From Clostridia bacterium (GTDB lineage Bacteria; Bacillota; Clostridia; Christensenellales; Borkfalkiaceae), in the NCBI GenBank assembly GCA_900770945.1, contig CAAGME010000022.1:1-64000 (forward strand): a stretch of 64,000 bases of DNA, in the 5' to 3' direction. Each line of letters opens with the position of its first letter. Position 1 is the stretch's first letter. The notes under the pieces are model-generated. The model was not told the origin of the DNA, did not search any database, and saw only the letters and a program-made list of their open reading frames with translations. The position numbers and the translations under genes were made by a program. Positions 35,401-42,113 of this stretch are shown piece by piece.

Positions 35401-35624
35401 GCGCCCTCTTCGATAATTTGCCTGCAAAGCTCGTCGCTTGCGGCAAGAGCGGTTTTTACGCCGTCCTTACTAAAGTCCGTCTTATACCCGCCGAAAGCCA
35501 TTGTTATCATTCCGGAATATATCCCGCAAACAACGTTCCCGACGATTAAAAGCGCGAGCGCGACAGCCATTATGGAAAGTTTAACGATATTCTTTTTAGT
35601 GAATTTTTCTTTTATTTTTAACAT
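32424..35624 (-). CDS. Membrane-anchored permuted GH3 glycoside hydrolase with cytoplasmic coiled-coil tail
   Basis: A 1066-residue enzyme. An uncleaved N-terminal helix (about 13-35) and a C-terminal helix (PWWIAILVAIDVTALAVIVW, about 920-942) place the enzyme outside. Between them lie the GH3 C-terminal domain (EEGAVLLKNENSALPVK, from about 60), Fn3-like domain after FGHGLSYTTF, and N-terminal barrel with YLKHFALSEPG and nucleophile Asp in TIVTDW near 845. A cytoplasmic tail of about 120 residues is Ala/Ser-rich and ends in a heptad-patterned helix (LSALESELKEVKSLLLS), unusual for GH3. AAGGA precedes ATG and overlaps the stop of the gene before it, 8 bases away, so it is translated from the same message as 35633-37222. 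Beta-glucosidase-like activity on oligosaccharides is likely; specificity unknown. Confidence 0.88.
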   Translation of the reverse strand: MLKIKEKFTKKNIVKLSIMAVALALLIVGNVVCGIYSGMITMAFGGYKTDFSKDGVKTALAASDELCRQIIEEGAVLLKNENSALPVKDTDKINLFGWGSSSLMYSSRGSGAISSYGKKMVTLTDAFTAEGLEYNESLIKKYVEFCPGSKGATTLIEPDKSFYTKELIDEAKAFSSVAVVVLVRGGGENIGGEIPRTQTKFKYPADETRTYLQTSKEEDDLIEIVKENFDRVIVIVNTANIMHLNFADDEKVDSVLFVGTLGQSGAASIPKILKGTVSPSGRTTDTYIYDPTFDPSYANQLRYKDNIQYVEDIYMGYKWFETADKAGFWTSDYAKNKWGITKGYEQVVQYPFGHGLSYTTFEKKITAVSLPENSTLKLDDEIEITVEVTNTGSVSGKDVVELYYTAPYYENGIEKSAVNLADFAKTETLKPGQFQEVKLTVSAYDMASFDCYDKNGNGFKGYELDAGEYFVKIMENAHESSKIAELKYNVAEGGLKFRRDTTTKKPIRPYFTGESAYSGVPIDGSTVGAEKVYLTRSDFAGSFPVSRAAVPTETKLVEQANGYRNELFNTTQKPTFGVDSGLRIVTLENGSAASLTDLNGDGGQLKYNDDLAIKLGLDYNAPEWETLLSQLTVDEVCDLVEQAGYKTIALASVGKTFCIDLDGPAGFGTANTSPTFRSEWTGYPGATIIGCTWNKNIALAMGLTQGAEAAQTSVNGWYAPGVNLHRSQYNARNSEYYGEDGVLSGKLAAEVIRGAKTNGLYCYLKHFALSEPGVNAVKLNTWITEQNLRETYLKPFEICVKEGGANAMMSAFNRVGGTWAGASYPLLEKILRVEWGFKGTIVTDWSQGDDYMHPTQGLLAGNDIWLNPATIINAINRSDPTVLTRARNSAKNVLYTYCNTYAYAKTVDKSALTGVVDVGIKSIESTKPWWIAILVAIDVTALAVIVWRCLLIFLPKKPRPGAALTAASATVGSADSSARSSAATTALNTATAIAEEKPLVSSASSAHVIEPLKAETPQDKGVILSEVSARLSALESELKEVKSLLLSATDNEKTDGNRDETKEKKE

Positions 35625-35632
35625 ATATGTCC

Positions 35633-37222
35633 TTATTTTCGGTCTGTAATTTTGAAGGTTGCGGATTTAACGTCAATACCCGTCCAGGGTACTTGTTTTC
35701 TCGTGAGTTTTATATAGTTTGCACCGCGATAAAGGTATACTTTACCGAGTTTTACTGTATGCCAAATAGTATACAACGCGCTGTCGCCTTCCGCTTTGTC
35801 GGTTTTATCTCCGCCGACCGAAGCATTTTCAAAAATCTCACCGTTTTCTCCGGCTAAAGAAATATTTGTACTGTATGTAAGCGTATATGCCGAATACAAA
35901 TCTATAACCTTAGTTTCTATAGGCACCCAATTGTTGTGTTTTTCGGGTTCATGTGAAGAAGCTACTAACGTAACTTTGGCAAGTCCCTCCACCTCGGAAT
36001 TTATACAGAAAACAATATATCCGTTTTCGGGAATACTCCCGACGTAACTATCGCCCGATGCCGAAGTATTGACCGTCCATGTTTCGCCGTTGGCGTTTTT
36101 TGTTGAATCGATTATGCAATTTGCATACGTACCGCCGGTGTTGCCGGGATTGAACGCGGTAGACTGCCACCACGCCATGCAATTTTTGGTTTCGACTTCG
36201 TAACTAACGGGGGCTTCCTTTGCCGTTTTATAGTCGGAAGCTATGCGTGAACAGTTGTAAACGGCTTGAACAAGCGTTTTGAAAGCTTCGTCTTTCGTAT
36301 CGCTTTGGAAAGCGTAAACGTTGCTTTTAACGGAATACGTGAGCTTCGCTCCGCAGGAAACGCCGTTTTTGAAAAGCTCGGCGACGACGGGAACGTCAAA
36401 TTCAAGCAAGGTAATATCTTCGTAAATCCCCGTGAAAACACCGTTTTCGTCGATGGTGAAGTCCTTTATTTCCGCGACTTCTTCGCCCTTATTGATTTTT
36501 AAAACGAGTTCGTCTGTTTCCGTTTTATCTACGGCGAAAGTATAGTAAACGCCGAGCTTGTTTGCAAAATATAAGCCGACCGTTTTGAAAGGATTTTCGC
36601 CGGTTATTTCGATTTTTTTGTCGGTATTTTCAACCTGCGTGAACGCAGACTTCAAAGCCTTTAACTCTTCCGATAAGCCCGTGGTCGGGTCCGCGCCCTC
36701 TCCGCGATACTCTGCGGCGGCTTTACCGTAAAAAAGCAAATCGACAAGCAAAGTTCGCATTTTCAAGTTTTCGTCGGCGGTCTGGTTTAAGTCGTACGCC
36801 GATTTTGAAAGCAGCGTTTCCGCATATGTTTTCAGCGAAAATTCGCTTTCGACGGCGCATACTTCTTCAACGTTCGTTTCGCCGTAAAGAGAAAGTTTGT
36901 AGCTTACTTTTTCCGCCATATACTGCGGGGAAAGTTCGGTAAAGCGGAAGATATGTTCGCCCTCTTGCGCTTTCTCAATCGTTTCGGTAAACTCTTTATC
37001 TCGGTAATAAAAGGTCATTTCCGCCTTAGTCGTACCCGCGGGGATAATAGCTTTATAGTTGACGGTTATTTCGTCCGTTAAGGTAACGTAAACGCTTTTT
37101 ACGTATTTTGTTTCTTCGTCCGCAAAAACGCCTTGTTTCGGCAAAGCCGAAACGACCGTTGCAATGGAAGCTATTGCAATAATACAAGCAAGAATTCTTG
37201 TTTTAAAACTTAATTTCATCAT
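35633..37222 (-). CDS. Secreted protein with duplicated beta/YGKAA module and C-terminal CBM-like domain
   Basis: A 529-residue exported protein (signal peptide to about residue 35, ending GVFADEE). Residues about 40-330 hold a two-part module: beta strands (SVYVTLTDEITVNYKA, TEMTFYYRDK-like, then ELSPQYMAEK), a helical segment LLVDLLFYGKAAAEY, a second beta part and a second helix (TLVQAVYNCSRIASDY). The same arrangement is at the C-terminus of the protein at 52984-55983 and begins in the truncated gene at 1-326. The last 180 residues look like the CBM domains of the neighbours (NCMAWWQSTAFNPGN, then LYRGANYIKL). The ATG at 37220-37222 follows GAGGAG by 8 bases; the upstream TTG is less likely. 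It lies 18 bases after a short peptide gene and 8 before a GH3 gene. Function unknown. Confidence 0.78.
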   Translation of the reverse strand: MMKLSFKTRILACIIAIASIATVVSALPKQGVFADEETKYVKSVYVTLTDEITVNYKAIIPAGTTKAEMTFYYRDKEFTETIEKAQEGEHIFRFTELSPQYMAEKVSYKLSLYGETNVEEVCAVESEFSLKTYAETLLSKSAYDLNQTADENLKMRTLLVDLLFYGKAAAEYRGEGADPTTGLSEELKALKSAFTQVENTDKKIEITGENPFKTVGLYFANKLGVYYTFAVDKTETDELVLKINKGEEVAEIKDFTIDENGVFTGIYEDITLLEFDVPVVAELFKNGVSCGAKLTYSVKSNVYAFQSDTKDEAFKTLVQAVYNCSRIASDYKTAKEAPVSYEVETKNCMAWWQSTAFNPGNTGGTYANCIIDSTKNANGETWTVNTSASGDSYVGSIPENGYIVFCINSEVEGLAKVTLVASSHEPEKHNNWVPIETKVIDLYSAYTLTYSTNISLAGENGEIFENASVGGDKTDKAEGDSALYTIWHTVKLGKVYLYRGANYIKLTRKQVPWTGIDVKSATFKITDRK

Positions 37223-37240
37223 TTTTCTACTCCTCAAAAT

Positions 37241-37399
37241 TTACGAAAGCGTGTTAAAGTTTTTCATTCCGTCGCTTAGCTCGCCGGAAACATCCTCGCC
37301 GTTGCCTTTAAACCCGCTCGTCGAAATGACGTCCTCGCCGCGAAATTCAATCTTTTCCGCTTTTGGCGGAAGATAGTTCTTTTTGCAGATATTTTCCAT
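37241..37399 (-). CDS. Short peptide B of the EDVI family
   Basis: A 52-codon gene with AAGGAG 8-9 bases before ATG. The product starts MENICKKNYLPPKAEKIEF, has the core RGEDVISTSGFKGNGED and a polar tail. It has no export signal or membrane segment. The aromatic-x-x-P/A, E-K-I and E-D-V-I-x-T-S positions match peptide A at 340-486 (E-N-V-I-V-T-S). It is located 22 bases after the CBM protein at 37422-39590 and 18 bases before the module protein, so it is clearly inside an operon. Function unknown. Confidence 0.65.
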   Translation of the reverse strand: MENICKKNYLPPKAEKIEFRGEDVISTSGFKGNGEDVSGELSDGMKNFNTLS

Positions 37400-37421
37400 C
37401 TTTTTACACTCCTTAAATTTT

Positions 37422-39590
37422 TTATATAAACCTGAACGTAACGGAATCCACGTTTATTGCGTAATCTCCCGAAACGCTTGCAAGTTCGATTATGTTTGCG
37501 CCGCGTTTCAGCCTTATAGTGCCGAGCGAAACGTCTGCCCAGTTCACGTAAAGCGAAACATCGCCTTTCTCGTTCACGCTTCCGTCGGCGTTCAATGCCT
37601 TTCCGCCCTTAACCACGACGGAAGAAGCCATCTCGACGTAATTTTTTTCGGCGTTCTGTTCGTAACGATAACTCAGCGTGTAGCCGTTCTTCATTACGAT
37701 ATCTTTCATTTCTACGGGATTCCAGATATTTTCCGTCGCGCCGTAGTCTTTTGCCACCGTTTTAGCCGCCGAAGAGGAAGCGCGCAAGACTATTTCCGCG
37801 TCGCACTCAACGTCGCTGTAAATGTAGACGAGCATTTTTTTGTCCGCCGCGTTGAAAAATCCTACGTATTTTCCCGCCGAAGCCGAACCGTCTTCGCAAA
37901 TTCTGCCGTCGATGCCCGTTTTATCCACAAAAATTTTCTCGTCCGAGGCGTCCGGGTTGTTCGGGTTAAAATAGATAGATTCCCACCAATTCACGGCTTT
38001 TTCCGCCTCGACGAAGTATTGATTCAAAACGGTTATCTGCTGCTTACAAGTTTTGGTAACGCCCGCAAGAGTATAGGAAAGCGTGACTAATGTATCGCCC
38101 GATTTAATCTCGGAAGCAACGAGATAGTCGGTAACGTTCCACTCTTTTTCGCAAACGGAGCAGTGAGCTTTGACGAGCATTCCCGAAACGTCGAACTTTT
38201 CGCCGACCGCGTAGACGGTTTTTGCTGCGGGAGAAACTACTTTTAAGCCGTCGAGCGTATGCGGAACTTCTTCTTTTAAGACGGAAGTTATTTCCTTTTC
38301 GCCCGCGCCGTCGGCAAACGTTTTGTTACAAACGGAACAGCGATAATATTCGATATTGCCTTGCTTTTCGCAAGTGGAAGCTACTTCGTCAATCTTATCG
38401 AGCGTGACGGCGTTATGCTCATGTTCGCCGATAAAGCGCACTTTGGCGTAATCGAAGTTCGCCGCAACGTCGCCTACGCACGTTATATCGAGAATGTTGT
38501 CGCCCGCTTTTAAAGTGACTATCCCGAGCGAAATCTCCGTCCAGTTGAGCGTTAAGTTGATATCGCCCATCGTGTTGACGGTACCGTCCTCGTTTAAGGC
38601 AACCGACCCCGGCAAAACCTTTTCGCCTAAGGTTATCGCTTCACCGTTTAAACTAACGAAAAAGGAATAATCGAAGCGACTTTCGCCCACCGCGACGGGA
38701 ATCCACCAATCGCTGTCGTTCGGGTAAAAATCCCTACGGTACTGCGTAACTTTATTGCTCGCCGCAACGATTACTATTTCCGCCGTGATAGCTTCTTTCG
38801 AATAAGCGTGCATTCTTATAACGTCGTTTTTGGCAACGTAGCCCATATACTTACCCTCGGAAGCGTAATCCTTGGTAACGGTCATTTCGCGGTACTGATA
38901 GTTCGTGGAAGTCTTTTCTATAAAGTTTTTCTCGCTCAAAGTAACGTCCGTAAAAGAGAGAATATTTTCAAACTCAACGCGGTAACCCTTTTTAAAGCGC
39001 ACCTTGAATTCCGTGGAAAAATCCTTGTATTTTACGGTTATAAGGTTATTGCCGGGCGCAAGCGCGGCGCGCGTTTTGTCTATTTTAGTTTCTCCTAAAA
39101 AGAGCGAATAGTCGTTTATTTGTATCTCGGTATCGGCGTTGAACGCGACTACTTTAAGCCCCGAAAAATCAAAAAGACTTTCGCTCAAACCGTCCGTAGC
39201 TTCCGGGAGAGCCGTTACGCGTATGCCAGTTGCCGCAAAGGCTTTCACAGAAATAGGCACTTCGACTCTTACGTTTTCGAAGGTAACGGTAACGCTCGTT
39301 AAGCCCACGGCAAGGTTTTCGCCGTTTTCGATTACGTAATCGGTTTTCGTGAGCGGATCGGTGTAATCGTCATACCAGACGGCTTCGATTATCATACCCG
39401 TCGGGTCGAAGTTTTCGCCCTCGAAGTATTCCGTTTTTGTCGGCATTTTTTTGACGACAAGGCTTTTTATAGAGATTTCCGCATTCGCGCTGCTCCCGCC
39501 CGGCGAACTCGTTGGCGTTTTGGGTGCGCAACCGCACGCGAGAGTGACGGCGCATATTAAGATCAGCGCGGAGATAAGAATTTTTCTCAT
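37422..39590 (-). CDS. Ig- and CBM-containing lipoprotein
   Basis: A 722-residue lipoprotein with the lipid-bearing Cys in TLACGC. Order: Big_3-like Ig domain with KTEYFEGENFDPTGM (about 35-120), a second Ig-like domain (130-210), a CBM35-like domain (215-400) ending LKAGDNILDI and FDYAKVRFIGE, a Cys motif segment (STCEKQGNIEYYRCSVCNK), another Ig-like domain with KTVYAVGEKFDVSGM (455-535) and a second CBM-like domain (540-722) ending LKRGANIIEL. The ATG at 39588-39590 follows AGGAG; the longer reading starts in the leader. It heads the four-gene operon 39590-32424. Its promoter carries paired repeats matching those of 7575. It is the first gene downstream of the kinase at 39753, which suggests the two-component system controls it. 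Confidence 0.8.
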   Translation of the reverse strand: MRKILISALILICAVTLACGCAPKTPTSSPGGSSANAEISIKSLVVKKMPTKTEYFEGENFDPTGMIIEAVWYDDYTDPLTKTDYVIENGENLAVGLTSVTVTFENVRVEVPISVKAFAATGIRVTALPEATDGLSESLFDFSGLKVVAFNADTEIQINDYSLFLGETKIDKTRAALAPGNNLITVKYKDFSTEFKVRFKKGYRVEFENILSFTDVTLSEKNFIEKTSTNYQYREMTVTKDYASEGKYMGYVAKNDVIRMHAYSKEAITAEIVIVAASNKVTQYRRDFYPNDSDWWIPVAVGESRFDYSFFVSLNGEAITLGEKVLPGSVALNEDGTVNTMGDINLTLNWTEISLGIVTLKAGDNILDITCVGDVAANFDYAKVRFIGEHEHNAVTLDKIDEVASTCEKQGNIEYYRCSVCNKTFADGAGEKEITSVLKEEVPHTLDGLKVVSPAAKTVYAVGEKFDVSGMLVKAHCSVCEKEWNVTDYLVASEIKSGDTLVTLSYTLAGVTKTCKQQITVLNQYFVEAEKAVNWWESIYFNPNNPDASDEKIFVDKTGIDGRICEDGSASAGKYVGFFNAADKKMLVYIYSDVECDAEIVLRASSSAAKTVAKDYGATENIWNPVEMKDIVMKNGYTLSYRYEQNAEKNYVEMASSVVVKGGKALNADGSVNEKGDVSLYVNWADVSLGTIRLKRGANIIELASVSGDYAINVDSVTFRFI

Positions 39591-39664
39591 GAGAATTGCT
39601 CCTTTTGTTTTTACAGGGTTTAGTATGCATGAAAAGCGCAATAAAAAACCCTTCGCACACGCCG

Positions 39665-39732
39665 ATTATAGGGTAAGCGAAGGGATAGCGCAATAGCAAT
39701 AACGTAATCGTGCTTTTTTACGACATAATCGT
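39665..39732 (-). promoter_or_regulatory. Putative LytTR-activated promoter of the 39590-32424 operon
   Basis: Minus strand: -10 TATAAT (39665-39670), 17-base spacer, weak -35 TTGCGC (39688-39693). Two direct repeats, ACGATTACGTT (39701-39711) and ACGATTATGTC (39722-39732), are exactly 21 bp apart. The nearer one ends 30 bp before the -10, as at 7746-7814. Confidence 0.7.
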
Positions 39733-39752
39733 TTTTTTACGGCAAGAAAAAG

Positions 39753-41114
39753 CTAAGACAACGGGAAAACGATATTGACGTTGAAAACGTTTTTGTCGGT
39801 CGAAACGGAAAGTTCGCCGCCATACTTTTCACACAAAAGCTTTACGCTCTTCATTCCGTACCCGTGCGATTCGGAATCATTTTTCGTGGTGAGCGGGAGC
39901 GTATCCTTAAATCTTAGCTCGCCTTCGTAGCAGTTGTGCATGTTCACGGATAGAAAATCGTTGGTTCTCTTAACGGAAAGGGATATGACTTTTTTGTCGG
40001 CTTCGAGCGTGCGCACGGCTTCAATCGCGTTGTCGGCTAAATTGCCGAAGAGCGTGTAAAGGTCTGTTTCTTCCATAAAAGATAAGGCTTTGCCGTCGGC
40101 TATGCAGCAAAATTTTATGCCGTCCGAGTAGGAAAGCAAGCTTTTTTCGGTGAGTATCACGTCGAGCGCGGGGTTGCCCGTTTTAACCGCCGCGTCGTAA
40201 AAAGAAACGGCGCGTTCGATTTCGCCTATCGTTTTGTCGTCTACCGTCTTTAAGCTGCCTATCCGCCGTATTCTGTACTTTAAGTCGTGGAATTTTAAGT
40301 TTATCGCCTCTATATTTGCTTTTGAAAGTTCGTACTGCGCCTTATCCTTTTCCCAAAGCGATTTTATGGTCGTAACGTCCGTTTCGAGCTTGCGGCGCAA
40401 GGCAACGTCGAATTGAAGGTACATTGCCAACAGACAACAACAGATATTGTACGCGGCAAGCAAAATCAGGTATCCTTTTTCGTAAACAAGCTTACTTTTT
40501 GCGGTAACGACGGAACTGAGAGCAACGGCGAAAAGAAGTATCAGCGCAACGAGAACGACTGTCGCAAAGCTATCGGCGGTCAAAAGTTTTATCTTGTCCT
40601 TTTTCGACTTCATAAAAAGGTAAGAGAAAAAATAAGTCATACCGTAGACGTAGCCGTAAAGGACGAACATGAACGGATTTGCCGCCGACCCCGCGCCGCT
40701 TCCGTAAAAGAACTTGCTTATATCGAAAAGCGAATCGCTATACGCGCCGGAGTCCACAGACGGACCGAGCGAGAGCGCGACGCTTGCCATATCGAAAACT
40801 TCATAAGCGACGTGTTGCGTAACGTAGCCGGCGATTCCGCAAAAAACGATTATGCGCCACGGCTCGTCGTACGTAAAGCTCATAGAAAAAAGCGAAAAGA
40901 AAAATATCGCAAGGAACATCGTTATGTTCCAGACTACGCCGTAACTTAAAACGGGCAGAGCGAACGCGAACAGGAGAACGGCAAAAAGCGAGCCGATAAG
41001 TCGGAGCGAAAAAAACTTTTTCCTCTTTAAGTTTAGCGACATAAGCGTTTCCGCGACGAAAAGTTCGGCGGCAAACAGCGTTTTATATAAGAACAGCGAA
41101 GTAAACTCGTACAT
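39753..41114 (-). CDS. GHKL-family sensor histidine kinase (AgrC-like class)
   Basis: A 453-residue membrane kinase. Six to seven hydrophobic helices fill residues 1-225; a helical linker leads to the H-box LKFHDLKYRIRRI (phosphorylated His near 280), N-box LFGNLADNAIEAV and G-box HGYGMKSVKLLCEKYGGEL. This is the class of kinases that sense peptides in agr/com quorum systems, but no agrB or agrD is visible here. The ATG overlaps the stop of the response regulator (TAATG), so the pair is translationally coupled; the upstream reading of this frame within the regulator gene is not real. A paralogue of exactly the same length is at 48013-49374. The signal is unknown; glycan or short peptides are possible. 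Confidence 0.9.
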   Translation of the reverse strand: MYEFTSLFLYKTLFAAELFVAETLMSLNLKRKKFFSLRLIGSLFAVLLFAFALPVLSYGVVWNITMFLAIFFFSLFSMSFTYDEPWRIIVFCGIAGYVTQHVAYEVFDMASVALSLGPSVDSGAYSDSLFDISKFFYGSGAGSAANPFMFVLYGYVYGMTYFFSYLFMKSKKDKIKLLTADSFATVVLVALILLFAVALSSVVTAKSKLVYEKGYLILLAAYNICCCLLAMYLQFDVALRRKLETDVTTIKSLWEKDKAQYELSKANIEAINLKFHDLKYRIRRIGSLKTVDDKTIGEIERAVSFYDAAVKTGNPALDVILTEKSLLSYSDGIKFCCIADGKALSFMEETDLYTLFGNLADNAIEAVRTLEADKKVISLSVKRTNDFLSVNMHNCYEGELRFKDTLPLTTKNDSESHGYGMKSVKLLCEKYGGELSVSTDKNVFNVNIVFPLS

Positions 41115-41821
41115 TAGACTTTGCCTCCGAGGTAGTCCGCAACGTCCTTCAAGAAAGGCTTTTTGCGCGCGTAGCTTATCTGCAGTTTTTCGCCGTCTAC
41201 AAAGCAATCGTAATCTTTTACGCCCGTAACGAAGCGGAGATTGACGAGGAACGAGCTTGCGCAACGCGAAAAGCCCAAACCCTTCAATTCGTCCTCGTAC
41301 TTTTTAAGCGTTCCCCACGCGGAAACGTTTTCGCTTTTCAAGTGAAAAGTGACGGTATGACCTAAAACGTCGATATAGCGTATCTCCCGCACGCCGACAA
41401 CCCTTACGCCCTGCTTGTTTGTTATCATTATTTTGTCGGCTTTCGCAGTCTTTAAGTATTCGAGCGCACGCGCGATTTTTACCTTGAAGTTGGCATACCC
41501 CACAGGCTTGACCATAAAATCCATTGCGTTGACTTCGTAACCCATCACGGCGCACTGCGCCATATTGGTGACGAACAAAAGCGCGGATATGGAATCAATT
41601 TCCCTTAATTTTCTCGAAGCCCTCATTCCGTCCATGTCGGGTAAGTCTATGTCCATGCATATTATCCCGTAGTTACCCTTATAACCCGTCAGAAAATCCA
41701 CCGCGGACGTAAACCTCGTAACGGAAAATACGCAGCCCGTTTCCGCTTCGTATCTTTTGAAATATTCCTCCAAGCCGAGCGCATAGTTAACGTCGTCCTC
41801 TATGATGGCTACTTCCGTCAT
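41114..41821 (-). CDS. LytTR-family response regulator
   Basis: A 235-residue regulator. The receiver (MTEVAIIEDD, IICMDIDLPDMDG with the phosphorylated Asp, LLFVTNMAQ, VKPVGYANF) is followed by a LytTR DNA-binding domain (residues about 135-235; VGVREIRYIDVLGHTVTFHLK, RCASSFLVNLRFV). LytTR proteins bind pairs of direct repeats about two helical turns apart. AAGGAGG lies 8 bases before ATG. Likely targets are the promoters at 39665-39732 and 7746-7814, which share identical geometry. Its promoter and leader are nearly the same as those of the paralogous regulator at 49371-50129. Confidence 0.92.
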   Translation of the reverse strand: MTEVAIIEDDVNYALGLEEYFKRYEAETGCVFSVTRFTSAVDFLTGYKGNYGIICMDIDLPDMDGMRASRKLREIDSISALLFVTNMAQCAVMGYEVNAMDFMVKPVGYANFKVKIARALEYLKTAKADKIMITNKQGVRVVGVREIRYIDVLGHTVTFHLKSENVSAWGTLKKYEDELKGLGFSRCASSFLVNLRFVTGVKDYDCFVDGEKLQISYARKKPFLKDVADYLGGKV

Positions 41822-41839
41822 ATCGTTTCCTCCTTGAAA

Positions 41840-41931
41840 ATTCCTGGTGGCGCACTTTTAGGGCGTACTTCCTTTTTTTAAAGCGTACCCCCTATATTTT
41901 TAAAAATACACTTTCTTGCGCCGTCTGTCAA
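41840..41931 (-). promoter_or_regulatory. Promoter and conserved leader of response regulator 1
   Basis: Minus strand: -35 TTGACA (41926-41931), 17-base spacer, -10 TATTTT (41903-41908). The leader holds GTACGC repeats 20 bp apart (GGGGGTACGCTTT and AAGTACGCCC), which could also pair as a hairpin, then GTGCGCC. About 90% is shared with 50160-50239. Confidence 0.65.
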
Positions 41932-42004
41932 TAGTTTTTTCAAAAAAATTTTAAAATTGCGTTTTAGACGGTTGTTTTATAAAAAACGTGAAAACATAAA
42001 CGAC

Positions 42005-42034
42005 AACCCGCGCGGCGGAATGCCGCGCGGGTGA
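42005..42034. terminator. GC-rich hairpin after the 42114-45077 GH3 gene
   Basis: Perfect stem CCCGCGCGGC/GCCGCGCGGG with a 5-base loop. It resembles the hairpin at 32350-32379. The T-run is weak, so termination strength is uncertain. Between it and the regulator promoter I see nothing else. Confidence 0.55.
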
Positions 42035-42113
42035 AACTATACGCTTGTTATATGCCGATATTCAATTGTTTTTGCACCCGTTTTTGCGCGATAATCGACT
42101 TATAGCCGCACTT

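Noticed and set aside
39753..41264. Longer kinase reading starting 50 codons upstream
   Set aside because: It lies in the overlapping regulator gene in another frame; the TAATG overlap gives the natural start.
41840..41931. Known riboswitch or T-box in the regulator leaders
   Set aside because: The leader is short and lacks the conserved cores of known classes; only repeats and a small hairpin are visible.
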